Of a DNA stretch of 12,511 bases, positions 1 to 6,050 are shown in pieces. The DNA is from Methanobacteriota archaeon (GTDB taxonomy: Archaea > Hydrothermarchaeota > Hydrothermarchaeia > Hydrothermarchaeales > JACRDW01). Below the pieces are notes generated by a model. That model was not told where the DNA came from, ran no database searches, and saw only the letters and a program-made list of their open reading frames with translations. The position numbers and the translations under genes are program-made. Location of the stretch: NCBI GenBank assembly GCA_016212785.1, contig JACRDW010000161.1:1-12511 (forward strand). The letters run 5' to 3'. The stretch's first letter is position 1; each line of letters begins with the position of its first letter.

Positions 1-327
1 GATTATCTTGCCGTCTCCCACAACGGCAACGCCCGGCTTCCTTCCGGGGTCTATGCCTATGATTAGCTTTTTGTGCCTTGTTCCGAAGCCTTTCAGGATT
101 CTCAGAGCTTCGTTCACTGCAGCCTGCGCATCTTCGTTCGCAACTACGTTTGGAAAATTTATTTTTTTTCTTTCCTGCGTCGTTGTCAGGACAACAGAAA
201 CCCTGGAAGGAATTTCCTGTCCGAGCTTCAAACTCAAAAAGGGCATGCTGCGGTTCTTCAGCTCTCCCGCAGCCTCGTAGTAAAATCTGGGACGCTCTGT
301 TACGATTGCAATAGCGCAGCTGGTCAA
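1..327 (-). CDS. Conserved archaeal protein with RNase H/RuvC-like motif (3' end outside window)
   Basis: This is an open frame of 109 codons running off the left edge, so only the N-terminal part is visible. The likely start is TTG at 325-327: an in-frame TAA lies four codons upstream, no ATG or GTG intervenes, and GGTGA sits 4 nt before the TTG. The protein begins MTSCAIAIVTERPRFYYEAA. Near the visible end (about residues 93-103) is IGIDPGRKPGV, resembling the first acidic strand of RuvC/RNase H-fold proteins (IGIDPG). That suggests a nuclease-like or nucleic-acid-binding fold, but activity cannot be judged because the later acidic residues are missing. It is divergent from the heme gene ahbA with only 42 bp between them, so the two may share a promoter region. 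I do not recognise a named gene. Confidence 0.72.
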   Translation of the reverse strand, partial: MTSCAIAIVTERPRFYYEAAGELKNRSMPFLSLKLGQEIPSRVSVVLTTTQERKKINFPNVVANEDAQAAVNEALRILKGFGTRHKKLIIGIDPGRKPGVAVVGDGKII

Positions 328-369
328 AATTTCACCTTATTTTCTTATGTTATTTCTGAAAGATTTAAC

Positions 370-828
370 ATGGAAAAACTGGACGGAATAGATAAAAAAA
401 TCCTCCGCGAGCTGCAGGGAAACCTGCCGATTGCGAAGAGACCATTTCTTGAAGCTGCAAAAAAAGTGGGAATTGCCGAAGAGGATTTTTTCTCAAGAGT
501 TAAGAAGCTAATCGAAAAAGGAATAATTCGCAAATTCGGCTTGAGGATAGACTCGAGAAAAGTCGGATTTGCAAGTACTCTGGTGGCGATGAAAGTTGCG
601 AAGCATAGAATAGACGCAGTTGCCGAGCAGCTGAACAGCTACGAGAGCATAACCCACAACTATGCCCGGGACCACGAATACAATTTATGGTTTACTGTCA
701 TCGATAGAGACGAAAAGGAGCTGGGCGAAACTCTGGAGCGAATAAAGAGAGAAGTCGAGCACGAAGAAATGCTCAACCTGCCGGTGCTTCGCAAGTTTAA
801 AATCAACGTTAAGTTTGATATAAGGTGA
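370..828 (+). CDS. ahbA: Siroheme decarboxylase subunit AhbA (Lrp/AsnC-like)
   Basis: A 152-residue protein starting MEKLDGIDKKILRELQ. The frame is open upstream to position 73, but homology-like sequence begins at the ATG at 370. Residues 4-60 form an Lrp/AsnC-type winged-helix domain; the rest is the ferredoxin-like domain of the AhbA/AhbB/NirDLGH family, with THNYAR at 95-100 and NLWFTV at 105-110, in the region that carries conserved active-site residues in this family. Known role: with AhbB it removes the acetate carboxyls of siroheme at C12 and C18 to give 12,18-didecarboxysiroheme, the first step of the alternative heme pathway of archaea and sulfate reducers. It lies 3 nt before ahbB, and ahbC follows, which supports enzyme over transcription factor. 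The alpha/beta assignment rests on gene order and motif style and is less certain than the family. Confidence 0.88.
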   Translation: MEKLDGIDKKILRELQGNLPIAKRPFLEAAKKVGIAEEDFFSRVKKLIEKGIIRKFGLRIDSRKVGFASTLVAMKVAKHRIDAVAEQLNSYESITHNYARDHEYNLWFTVIDRDEKELGETLERIKREVEHEEMLNLPVLRKFKINVKFDIR

Positions 829-831
829 CAC

Positions 832-1296
832 ATGGACGAAACAGACAGAGAAATACTTAAAATCCTGCAGGACGACATTCCTCTCGTTTCTCGTCCCTTC
901 CTGGAAGTTGCAAAAAAATTTGAGATAAGCGAGGAAGAAGTAATTCGAAGAATAAAAAAAATGATGAGCGAGGGAATTGTCCGCCGCTTCAGCGCTTCGA
1001 TAAGGCACAGAAAGCTCGGCATAACTGCAAATCCTCTTGTGGCATGGAAGGTGCCGGAGCGTCGAGTCGAAGAAGTCGGAGAAAAGCTCGCCTCGTTTGA
1101 AGAGGTTACGCACTGCTATGAGAGGGCAATCATACCAGGAAAATGGGAGTACAACGTTTACACGATGATTCACGGCTATGACAGGGATGACGTTAAAAAA
1201 ACTGCAGAAAAATTATCCGATGCAATCGGCATAAAAGACTACGAGCTGCTCTACAGCTCAAAGGAGTTTAAAAAGACCTACAAGCGCTACGGGTGA
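832..1296 (+). CDS. ahbB: Siroheme decarboxylase subunit AhbB (Lrp/AsnC-like)
   Basis: A 154-residue paralogue of the preceding gene. It starts at ATG 832, three bases after the ahbA stop, and its AGGTGA ribosome-binding site overlaps that stop codon, so the pair is probably translated together. An N-terminal winged helix (residues 1-55) is followed by the Ahb/Nir catalytic-type domain: RHRKLG at 59-64, THCYER at 93-98, WEYN at 105-108 and MIHG at 112-115. These WxYN and MxHG signatures mark the AhbB-like partner, while AhbA carries NLWFT at the equivalent place. The heterodimer decarboxylates siroheme in the cytoplasm. A strong 12-bp inverted repeat begins at the stop codon (1295-1320). Confidence 0.88.
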   Translation: MDETDREILKILQDDIPLVSRPFLEVAKKFEISEEEVIRRIKKMMSEGIVRRFSASIRHRKLGITANPLVAWKVPERRVEEVGEKLASFEEVTHCYERAIIPGKWEYNVYTMIHGYDRDDVKKTAEKLSDAIGIKDYELLYSSKEFKKTYKRYG

Positions 1297-1320
1297 AGCC
1301 TTTTTATGTAAAAAGGCTTC
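1295..1320 (+). terminator. Perfect 12-bp inverted repeat at the ahbB stop
   Basis: The arms GAAGCCTTTTTA (1295-1306) and TAAAAAGGCTTC (1309-1320) are perfectly complementary with two bases between them. The left arm overlaps the ahbB stop codon. As RNA this forms a stable hairpin with T/A runs in the arms. No U-tract follows, so it could be a transcript 3' end, a processing or attenuation site between ahbB and ahbC, or the first member of the hairpin island that continues to about 1530. Confidence 0.5.
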
Positions 1321-1332
1321 AGCTAAAAACCC

Positions 1333-1535
1333 GCATTTTCGCATAGCGAAAATGCTCCAATGAGAGTTGGGTGCAAGACTTATGAACTTGCTTACGCAAG
1401 GGTCAAGAGTGGATTGAAAATGAGCCCTTTTGAAAAAAGCCCTCGGGGAAAATTACTTGCGAGAGCAAGTACAACATGGGTCAAGACACGACGAAAAACG
1501 AACGAAGTGAGTTTTGAGGAGCGGATTGAAAATGA
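1333..1535 (+). repeat. Island of short palindromes and direct repeats in the ahbC leader
   Basis: The ahbB-ahbC gap holds closely spaced hairpins: GCATTTTCGC/GCGAAAATGC (1333-1342 and 1346-1355, loop ATA), CTTGC/GCAAG (1387-1391 and 1396-1400) and TACTTGC/GCAAGTA (1454-1460 and 1465-1471, loop GAGA). A direct repeat GAG(T/C)GGATTGAAAATGA occurs at 1407-1423 and again at 1519-1535, where it spans the ahbC start codon, so the translation-initiation region appears duplicated. GGGTCAAGA also occurs twice (1400-1408 and 1478-1486), with a close variant at 1369-1378. No convincing protein is encoded here. It could be a structured leader regulating ahbC or a cluster of small mobile palindromes. Confidence 0.6.
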
Positions 1536-2683
1536 TAGGATGCACGAAGTTGCTGTGCGGATCTGCAAGCGCAGGAGACGCGCTTCGATACGTGCAGTTC
1601 TCAAGGGATAAAAAACCTATAGTAGTGTGGAACATGTCACAGCGCTGCAATCTGCGCTGCGTGCACTGCTACGCAAACGCTGCGAATAGAGAGTTTGAGG
1701 GAGAGCTGACGACGCAGGAAGCTAAAAAGTTCATCTCAGACCTGGCAGAGTTTAAAGTTCCAGTTCTCCTTTTTTCTGGGGGCGAGCCTCTCATGAGGGG
1801 CGACTTATTCGAGCTCGGAAAGTTCGCAGCCTCGCTCGGGCTTAGAACTGTGATATCTACAAACGGCACTCTGATAGCGCCGCAGATTGCGCAGAGGATA
1901 AGGGAGTCGAATTTTTCTTATGTCGGCATAAGCCTCGACGGCATCGAAAAGACCAACGATAAATTTCGGGGAAAGAAGGGAGCTTTTGAGGAAGCTCTCC
2001 AGGGAATTCGCAGCTGCAGGGAAGCAAATGTAAGAGTTGGGCTGCGCTTCACAATCAGCAGACACAACTATCGCGATATTCCTGCGATTTTCGAGCTAAT
2101 CGAGAATGAAAAAATACCGAGGGCGTGCTTCTATCACCTCGTTTATTCCGGCAGGGGGAGCAAAATGATTGAGGAGGACCTCACACGAAAGCAGACTCGC
2201 AGAGTAGTAGATTTCATTTTCGATAAGACTCTCGACTTCTGCAGAAGAGGCATAGATACTGAAATTCTCACCGTAGATAATCATACGGACGGAGTTTATC
2301 TTTACCTGAGAGTGGAAGAGGAGCAGCCGGAAAGAGCAGAAGAGGTGTTGCAATTGCTTAGGTGGAACGGCGGCAACAACTCAGGCATCGCAATAGCAAA
2401 CGTGGACAACTTCGGCAACGTGCACGCCGACCAGTTCTGGAGGCACTATTCATTTGGAAATGTAAAGGAGCGCAAGTTCGGCGAGATATGGAGCGACACG
2501 AGCGACCCGTTAATGGCAGGATTAAAAAACAGAAAGCCCCTGCTGAAAGGGCGCTGCAGCAAGTGCAAATATCTCGACATATGCAACGGAAATTTTAGAG
2601 TTCGTGCAGAAGCAGTTTACGGTGATGTTTGGGCTCCTGACCCTGCGTGCTATCTCACTGATGAAGAGATTGGAATTGCATAG
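1532..2683 (+). CDS. ahbC: Radical SAM 12,18-didecarboxysiroheme deacetylase (Fe-coproporphyrin III synthase) AhbC
   Basis: A 383-residue radical SAM/SPASM protein. ATG at 1532 is chosen because the family begins MIGCTKLLCG; the frame is open further upstream only into hairpin sequence. The SAM [4Fe-4S] motif is C39-x3-C43-x2-C46, GGEP is at 83-86, and NHTDG is at 250-254. The C-terminal SPASM-type cysteines are C342, C345, C351 and C373, in a context ending DPACYLTDEEIGIA typical of AhbC and its relative NirJ. Known role: removes the two acetate-derived side chains of didecarboxysiroheme to give Fe-coproporphyrin III, the step after AhbAB. Adjacency to ahbA and ahbB favours AhbC over NirJ. 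AhbD, the final heme synthase, is not in the window. Confidence 0.88.
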   Translation: MIGCTKLLCGSASAGDALRYVQFSRDKKPIVVWNMSQRCNLRCVHCYANAANREFEGELTTQEAKKFISDLAEFKVPVLLFSGGEPLMRGDLFELGKFAASLGLRTVISTNGTLIAPQIAQRIRESNFSYVGISLDGIEKTNDKFRGKKGAFEEALQGIRSCREANVRVGLRFTISRHNYRDIPAIFELIENEKIPRACFYHLVYSGRGSKMIEEDLTRKQTRRVVDFIFDKTLDFCRRGIDTEILTVDNHTDGVYLYLRVEEEQPERAEEVLQLLRWNGGNNSGIAIANVDNFGNVHADQFWRHYSFGNVKERKFGEIWSDTSDPLMAGLKNRKPLLKGRCSKCKYLDICNGNFRVRAEAVYGDVWAPDPACYLTDEEIGIA

Positions 2684-2926
2684 GTTAAACTAGGGGAGAA
2701 AGGCCAGTTAGTTATCCCGAAAATAGTCAGGGAAAGCGTTGGCATAAGAGAAAATCAGCCTGCAATACTTGAAGTAAAAGAAAAGAAAATAGAAATAATG
2801 CCTTTCCCAGAAGAGGACTTGGTTAAAAGAGCTAGCGAAAGGGCTAGGAAGTATGGGGAGGACCTAAAAAAATTGGGCTGGGTATACGGGGATAAATTGT
2901 ACGAAGATAGAAAAGTACAATCTTAG
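2684..2926 (+). pseudogene. VapB-type AbrB-family antitoxin relic lacking a start codon
   Basis: The 80 codons directly after the ahbC TAG, in the same frame, encode an AbrB/MazE swapped-hairpin domain: VKLGEKGQLVIPKIVRES, then an acidic/basic helical tail with GWVYGDKLYEDRK. Such antitoxins normally have only a few residues before KLGEKGQ, and here ahbC occupies that place. No ATG, GTG or TTG precedes the domain, and the first in-frame ATG lies about 37 codons in, after the DNA-binding hairpin. The gene therefore looks broken at its 5' end. It is followed without a gap by the tail of a PIN toxin. Confidence 0.75.
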
Positions 2927-3038
2927 ACCACGGGATGCTTTTCATGTCGCAATAATGAAGAGCTTTGGCGTTACAGAAATCGTTAGCGATGATTCAGATT
3001 TTGAAAAAGTCGAATGGATAAAAAGAATTAAAATCTAG
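2913..3038 (+). pseudogene. C-terminal fragment of a VapC-type PIN-domain toxin
   Basis: In a frame different from the antitoxin, positions 2913-3038 read KYNLRPRDAFHVAIMKSF and then GVTEIVSDDSDFEKVEWIKR, ending in TAG. RPRDAxHVA and IVSxDSDF are hallmarks of the C-terminal third of PIN-domain (VapC) ribonucleases and include late acidic active-site residues. The N-terminal roughly 80-90 residues with the first catalytic Asp are absent, and no start codon is present. A deletion apparently joined the antitoxin 3' end to the toxin 3' end, leaving a non-functional locus. The last 4 bases overlap the end of the convergent COG1751 gene. Confidence 0.75.
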
Positions 3039-3613
3039 TGCACCCTCGGTATGCAGATTATTTCCCTGACTTCCAAATCGAAGAAGCGGTTCATGTTTGC
3101 GGGCTTGATAACGCAGGCTGTATCCGCGCCTATGCCGCCCGTGCCTCCTATCGCAATTATCTCCTCGCTTGTGCTCACGAGACCCGCATCTGCCGCCATC
3201 ACAGAAATTTCTACGCATGTTTTGAGACCCTCTCCGAAGAGTCCCCGCAGCGTCGCCGCAATCACCTCGACAGGAGAAATTCCTCCAAACTTGCGCGAGA
3301 TTGCCCTCTCCACGCCGCTCAGCGCATGAGAGCAAATCAGTACTGGAACCTTGCGTTTTTCCAGAATTTTTCTGTTCTCTTTCTCTAACTCGATTTCGTC
3401 TGGGTTTGAAAATCCTGCGTGATAAGTAACTTCTATGAGCTTTATTCCAGTGCCCTTAAAAACTTCCAGCGCTTTAACTGTGGTTTTGCCTGTAACAGAA
3501 GCGATGACGACCCGCTTAATTCCGAGTTCCTTTGCTCTCTCTTTTGCATATCTCAAAACACTGTCAGTATTTCTATAGCCGGGTCTGTTGAAGTAGTGCG
3601 TGAGCCTGTCCAT
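3035..3613 (-). CDS. Conserved protein resembling the pyruvate kinase C-terminal domain (COG1751)
   Basis: A 192-residue protein starting MDRLTHYFNRPGYRNTDSVL at ATG 3611-3613; AGGAG lies upstream on the minus strand. The frame extends about 24 codons further, but that stretch shows no family character and would overlap the divergent arcS half. Recognisable segments are VIASVTGKT (36-44, like the pyruvate kinase C-domain), SHALSGVERAISRKFGG (95-111), MAADAGL (139-145) and the glycine-rich AIGGTGGIGADTA (154-166). The family is widespread in archaea and is annotated only as pyruvate kinase alpha/beta-domain-like. It lacks the catalytic barrel, so it is not a pyruvate kinase; the fold suggests a small-molecule or phosphate-binding role. 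Its biological function is not known to me. It is divergent from arcS-N by 58 bp. Confidence 0.8.
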   Translation of the reverse strand: MDRLTHYFNRPGYRNTDSVLRYAKERAKELGIKRVVIASVTGKTTVKALEVFKGTGIKLIEVTYHAGFSNPDEIELEKENRKILEKRKVPVLICSHALSGVERAISRKFGGISPVEVIAATLRGLFGEGLKTCVEISVMAADAGLVSTSEEIIAIGGTGGIGADTACVIKPANMNRFFDLEVREIICIPRVH

Positions 3614-3635
3614 GCATATAACTCTAAACTCCTGG

Positions 3636-3647
3636 CATAAAACTTTA
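3636..3647 (+). promoter_or_regulatory. Possible TATA element for the arcS N-terminal half
   Basis: CATAAAACTTTA lies about 25-35 nt before the ATG at 3672, the distance expected for an archaeal TATA box driving a nearly leaderless mRNA. No clear ribosome-binding site precedes the ATG, which fits a leaderless start. The 58-bp divergent gap must also hold the promoter for the minus-strand COG1751 gene. Confidence 0.35.
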
Positions 3648-3671
3648 TCTGATGGGCGACAATTAAAATGC

Positions 3672-4583
3672 ATGATTGAAATCATAAGGCACTGCGGACC
3701 TGCAAGGCTGGGCAGGCTGCATTACAATGACAGCAAAATTCAGACGCCGAACTTTTTCTTAAATTTGATAAAGGGCACTGATATTAACCACGACATCTAC
3801 CTGGCTGCCAGCGATTTCAAAACCAAAAAGAAGCCGATAGTGTATGACTGCGGAAGTTTTTTTGAACGTAGAAAATTTGCTTCGCAAATTTTCAGGCGTT
3901 CAAAAATTGAAAAAATACTGCCGGATGAGCACGTTGGTTTTAATGTCCCGAGGAGCACAGCCGAAGCAGCTGTTGAGAGAACAGTGGAGTTTGCTAAAAA
4001 GTATCCTGGGCAGGGTGCGGTTATTCAGGGCTCAAAATACATTGACCTTCGAGAGAAATGTGCCAGGGAATTAGAAGACCGTCCTCTGCTTCTGATTGCA
4101 AACGGTGCAAAGCTTATAAAAAATCCAAGGTTGCTCGTTGAGATAGTCACGAGAGTGAGAGAACTAACTTCTCCGAATTCTACTTTGTATTTCCCATTCG
4201 CACCGCCGCACTTTTTTTATTTGCTCGCATATATGGGCGTTGATTTATTCGACTCGGCAGACTGCATCCTAAAGGCGAGAGAAAAAAAGTTCGCAACGAC
4301 GAGAGGCTTTTTGAGTCTGCAAAGCCTCAAAGAATTGCCGTGCTCCTGCAAAATTTGCGAAAACAAAATTCCTTCTGAGCTTGGCTTTGGCGATATTCTC
4401 ATGCACAACGTCAATATAGCAAAACAAGTTGTGAAAGAAATCAGGGAGGCAATAAGAGGCAATGGCTTGCGGGAGCTTGCGGAGGAAAAAGCTTCCTGCT
4501 GCGCTGCGTCAATGGCAGCGCTGCGATTGCTCGACAGAGAAAAGCAGGACTTCTTAGAGAGGTATACTGCTGTATCGCTTTAA
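3672..4583 (+). CDS. arcS: Archaeosine synthase ArcS, N-terminal TGT-like half (split gene)
   Basis: A 303-residue protein; ATG 3672 is chosen because the family starts here with xRLGRLHYNDSKIQTPNFF. It has the tRNA-guanine transglycosylase-like fold of ArcS: YDCGSF (58-63) at the place of the TGT DSGGFQ motif, QGSKYIDLR (119-127), SPNSTLYFPFAPP (167-179), LAYMGVDLFDS (185-195), and a zinc site C224-x-C226-x2-C229 with H245 nearby. It ends DFLERYTAVSL, where full-length ArcS continues directly into the lysine-transferring domain. Here that domain is encoded separately at 6085, beyond an opposite-strand cytochrome gene. Known role of ArcS: adds lysine to preQ0 at tRNA position 15 as the precursor of archaeosine. 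A standalone TGT is less likely given the SPN-LYFPFAPP signature. Oddity: a 48-nt hairpin lies within the frame (3859-3906). Confidence 0.85.
   Translation: MIEIIRHCGPARLGRLHYNDSKIQTPNFFLNLIKGTDINHDIYLAASDFKTKKKPIVYDCGSFFERRKFASQIFRRSKIEKILPDEHVGFNVPRSTAEAAVERTVEFAKKYPGQGAVIQGSKYIDLREKCARELEDRPLLLIANGAKLIKNPRLLVEIVTRVRELTSPNSTLYFPFAPPHFFYLLAYMGVDLFDSADCILKAREKKFATTRGFLSLQSLKELPCSCKICENKIPSELGFGDILMHNVNIAKQVVKEIREAIRGNGLRELAEEKASCCAASMAALRLLDREKQDFLERYTAVSL
3859..3906 (+). repeat. 48-nt near-perfect palindrome inside the arcS N-half coding frame
   Basis: The outer arms TTTTTGAACG (3859-3868) and CGTTCAAAAA (3897-3906) pair perfectly, as do the inner arms GAAAATTTGC (3871-3880) and GCAAATTTTC (3884-3893). 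A TA/AGG internal loop separates the two stems, and the apical loop is TTC. The total is 20 base pairs. It encodes roughly FFERRKFASQIFRRSK just after the YDCGSF motif without breaking the frame. The TTC-loop architecture matches the intergenic palindrome at 7318-7344. Confidence 0.75.
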
Positions 4584-4593
4584 ATAATAAAAA

Positions 4594-4616
4594 AAGGAGA
4601 AATTTACTTTCTCCTT
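4594..4616 (-). terminator. Hairpin plus U-tract terminator of the cytochrome gene
   Basis: The arms AAGGAGAAA (4594-4602) and TTTCTCCTT (4608-4616) are perfectly complementary with a five-base loop containing the cytochrome TAA. Read on the minus strand, the stem is followed by TTTTTTTATTATT, a good U-rich termination signal for the cytochrome transcript. On the plus strand no T-run follows, so it is weaker as a terminator for arcS-N, which ends 10 bases before the hairpin. Confidence 0.6.
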
Positions 4617-5926
4617 CTCACAACTCCGTAAATTGCGACCGGCAGCACTGCCATGGCTAGTATTGCGCTTGGTCCGCAGATGCCCTTTGGCGCTGGAGTC
4701 GGTGCGGGTGTTGTTGGAGCAGGTGTCGTGGGTTTTGGCGTTTCAACCACTACGCCCAGTTTATGTACACCAGCTGCGTACTGCGCCGCCCATGCCTTGT
4801 CTTTATCGCCGTGGCACTTGAGGCATGCAAAGTCAAGAGTTATGTAGCCGCTGGCGTATTCAGCACCTTTTTCGTCCTTGTAAGTCAGCGTTGCCTTTGC
4901 GTCCTTGTTTATCTTGAAGAGGTGCGTCCTCACGTCGCCATCGAATTTTTTAATATCGCCCACTGCACTTTTCGTTGCTTCTGGCATGTGGCAGTCAACG
5001 CATTTTACCCCTACTTTCTGCATTTTGCTGCCGGTGAAGTCAGCTTTCACGCCGGAGTGGCAGGTTTCGCACCCTGCCTTTATTCCATTTTCAGCGCCCT
5101 TCGGGTTTGTGGCGCCTTTGAAAGTACCCTTGTGCGGGTCGTGGCAAGCTACGCACTTCAGATTCTTGTGCGGCGATGCGAGGAATTCCAGATACTGCTC
5201 GTGGTGCTGTATAAACCCGCCGCTGGCAGGTATCTTGGTGTCGTCCGTGCCGCGTCTGTGGCAGTTGCCGCAGAGCAGTGCAGAGTCGTCCCTGTTTATT
5301 GCCACGCCCTTGCCGCCTCCCTTGGCAACGTGCTCGCTGCCGGGACCGTGGCAGGCCTCGCACTCAACGCCGTTAAATTCCCACGTGCCCTTTATGCCGG
5401 GCAGGTTGCCCTGGGTTTTGTTGCCGTACTTGGAGCCGGTATTGTGGCAGCCCGTGCAGTCGTATACCTTCTTCGCTCCAGGCGAGTAGTCAGACCACTT
5501 GCCGGTTTCGAGGTTGTACTGGTTTGAGCCGTTCTTGTCCCTGTTAGCCCCTACCTTAGTTATTATGTACCCGTCCTTGCCCATGAATCTTGCCTTCCAG
5601 CCCCAGCTGCCTATGACATAAGTTATATCGTCCCACGCGTAACCTTCGGGCAGTGGAAGGTTTGGTCTGAGAGCTCTTGCCTCACTAGGCGTCATTATCT
5701 TGTATGGATGCCCAGAGGTCTTGAAGTCCTCGTATATCTTGGAATGGCAGGTTTTACAAGCGTCGCTCCCCACGTACGTCGCATTCGGCGCTGGCAGTGC
5801 GACAGGTTTCGTAGGATAAAATCCTATAACATAGTTCTCAGAAACCACCACCTCTGCCGCCTGGACAGGCAGAACGAGTAACGCAGGCAGTATTAGCACC
5901 GCCAATAAAAATTTCCAGTTTTTCAC
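4604..5926 (-). CDS. Secreted, membrane-anchored octaheme c-type cytochrome with CGP-type C-terminal tail
   Basis: A 440-residue protein from GTG 5924-5926, selected because AGGAGG sits 7 nt upstream and the product then begins with a clean signal peptide (MKNWKFLLAV, hydrophobic core, cut likely after VQAA at 21-24). Upstream ATG 5965 would add 13 residues and lacks such a site. Eight CxxCH heme motifs start at C57, C157, C189, C219, C258, C286, C309 and C368. The first, with SKIYEDFKTSGHPYK after it, resembles cytochrome c554-type multiheme proteins. A Thr/Pro linker (397-413) leads to KGICGPSAILAM, a hydrophobic helix and terminal RRRK, matching the CGP-CTERM style of archaeal surface anchoring. 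Probable role: electron transfer outside the cell membrane; the redox partner is unknown. It lies between the two halves of arcS, on the opposite strand, with its own promoter and terminator. Confidence 0.88.
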   Translation of the reverse strand: MKNWKFLLAVLILPALLVLPVQAAEVVVSENYVIGFYPTKPVALPAPNATYVGSDACKTCHSKIYEDFKTSGHPYKIMTPSEARALRPNLPLPEGYAWDDITYVIGSWGWKARFMGKDGYIITKVGANRDKNGSNQYNLETGKWSDYSPGAKKVYDCTGCHNTGSKYGNKTQGNLPGIKGTWEFNGVECEACHGPGSEHVAKGGGKGVAINRDDSALLCGNCHRRGTDDTKIPASGGFIQHHEQYLEFLASPHKNLKCVACHDPHKGTFKGATNPKGAENGIKAGCETCHSGVKADFTGSKMQKVGVKCVDCHMPEATKSAVGDIKKFDGDVRTHLFKINKDAKATLTYKDEKGAEYASGYITLDFACLKCHGDKDKAWAAQYAAGVHKLGVVVETPKPTTPAPTTPAPTPAPKGICGPSAILAMAVLPVAIYGVVRRRK

Positions 5927-5933
5927 GCCATTA

Positions 5934-5939
5934 CCTCCT
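5934..5939 (-). promoter_or_regulatory. Ribosome-binding site deciding the cytochrome GTG start
   Basis: On the minus strand AGGAGG (complement of 5934-5939) lies 7 nt before the GTG at 5926. An intervening ATG is in another frame and meets TGA after two codons, so GTG is the functional start. Confidence 0.75.
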
Positions 5940-5977
5940 ATTTTTTGATATGAAACTACTCTCATATATAACTTTTC

Positions 5978-5987
5978 TTATATAAAA
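5978..5987 (-). promoter_or_regulatory. TATA box of the cytochrome gene
   Basis: Minus-strand TTTTATATAA (complement of 5978-5987), preceded by the purine-rich CAAAAAAG that could serve as a BRE. Transcription would start about 25 nt downstream, near 5953-5957, giving a leader of roughly 30 nt that contains the AGGAGG site. Confidence 0.6.
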
Positions 5988-6050
5988 CTTTTTTGAGAAG
6001 GAAATTACCCAAAGAAAGATAACTCTTCTTTTCCAACGGCTACTCCTCAA

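Noticed and set aside
685..1173. 162-codon minus-strand frame over ahbA/ahbB
   Set aside because: It lies antisense to two well-recognised Ahb genes and its translation has no recognisable domain.
370..1296. ahbA/ahbB as ordinary Lrp/AsnC transcription regulators
   Set aside because: Two adjacent paralogues with the THNYxR/NLWFT and THCYER/WxYN/MxHG motifs next to a radical SAM AhbC are siroheme decarboxylase subunits, not regulators.
1333..1535. CRISPR array
   Set aside because: The repeats are short, unequal and irregularly spaced, with no uniform repeat/spacer periodicity and no cas genes.
1360..1611. 83-codon open frame between ahbB and ahbC
   Set aside because: It runs through the hairpin island and into the ahbC N-terminus in another frame, is extremely basic, and has no protein family character.
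3672..4583. Alternative reading as a complete or split-type tRNA-guanine transglycosylase
   Set aside because: The SPNSTLYFPFAPP and LPCSCKIC signatures and the nearby PC-x3-KPY half fit ArcS better; the usual TGT DSGGFQ motif is altered to YDCGSF.
4763..5527. 254-codon open frame antisense to the cytochrome gene
   Set aside because: It is a shadow of the cytochrome reading frame; the opposite strand has eight CxxCH motifs, a signal peptide and a ribosome-binding site.
5927..5965. Upstream ATG at 5965 as the cytochrome start
   Set aside because: It would add 13 polar residues before the signal peptide and lies upstream of the AGGAGG site that is correctly spaced for the GTG at 5926.
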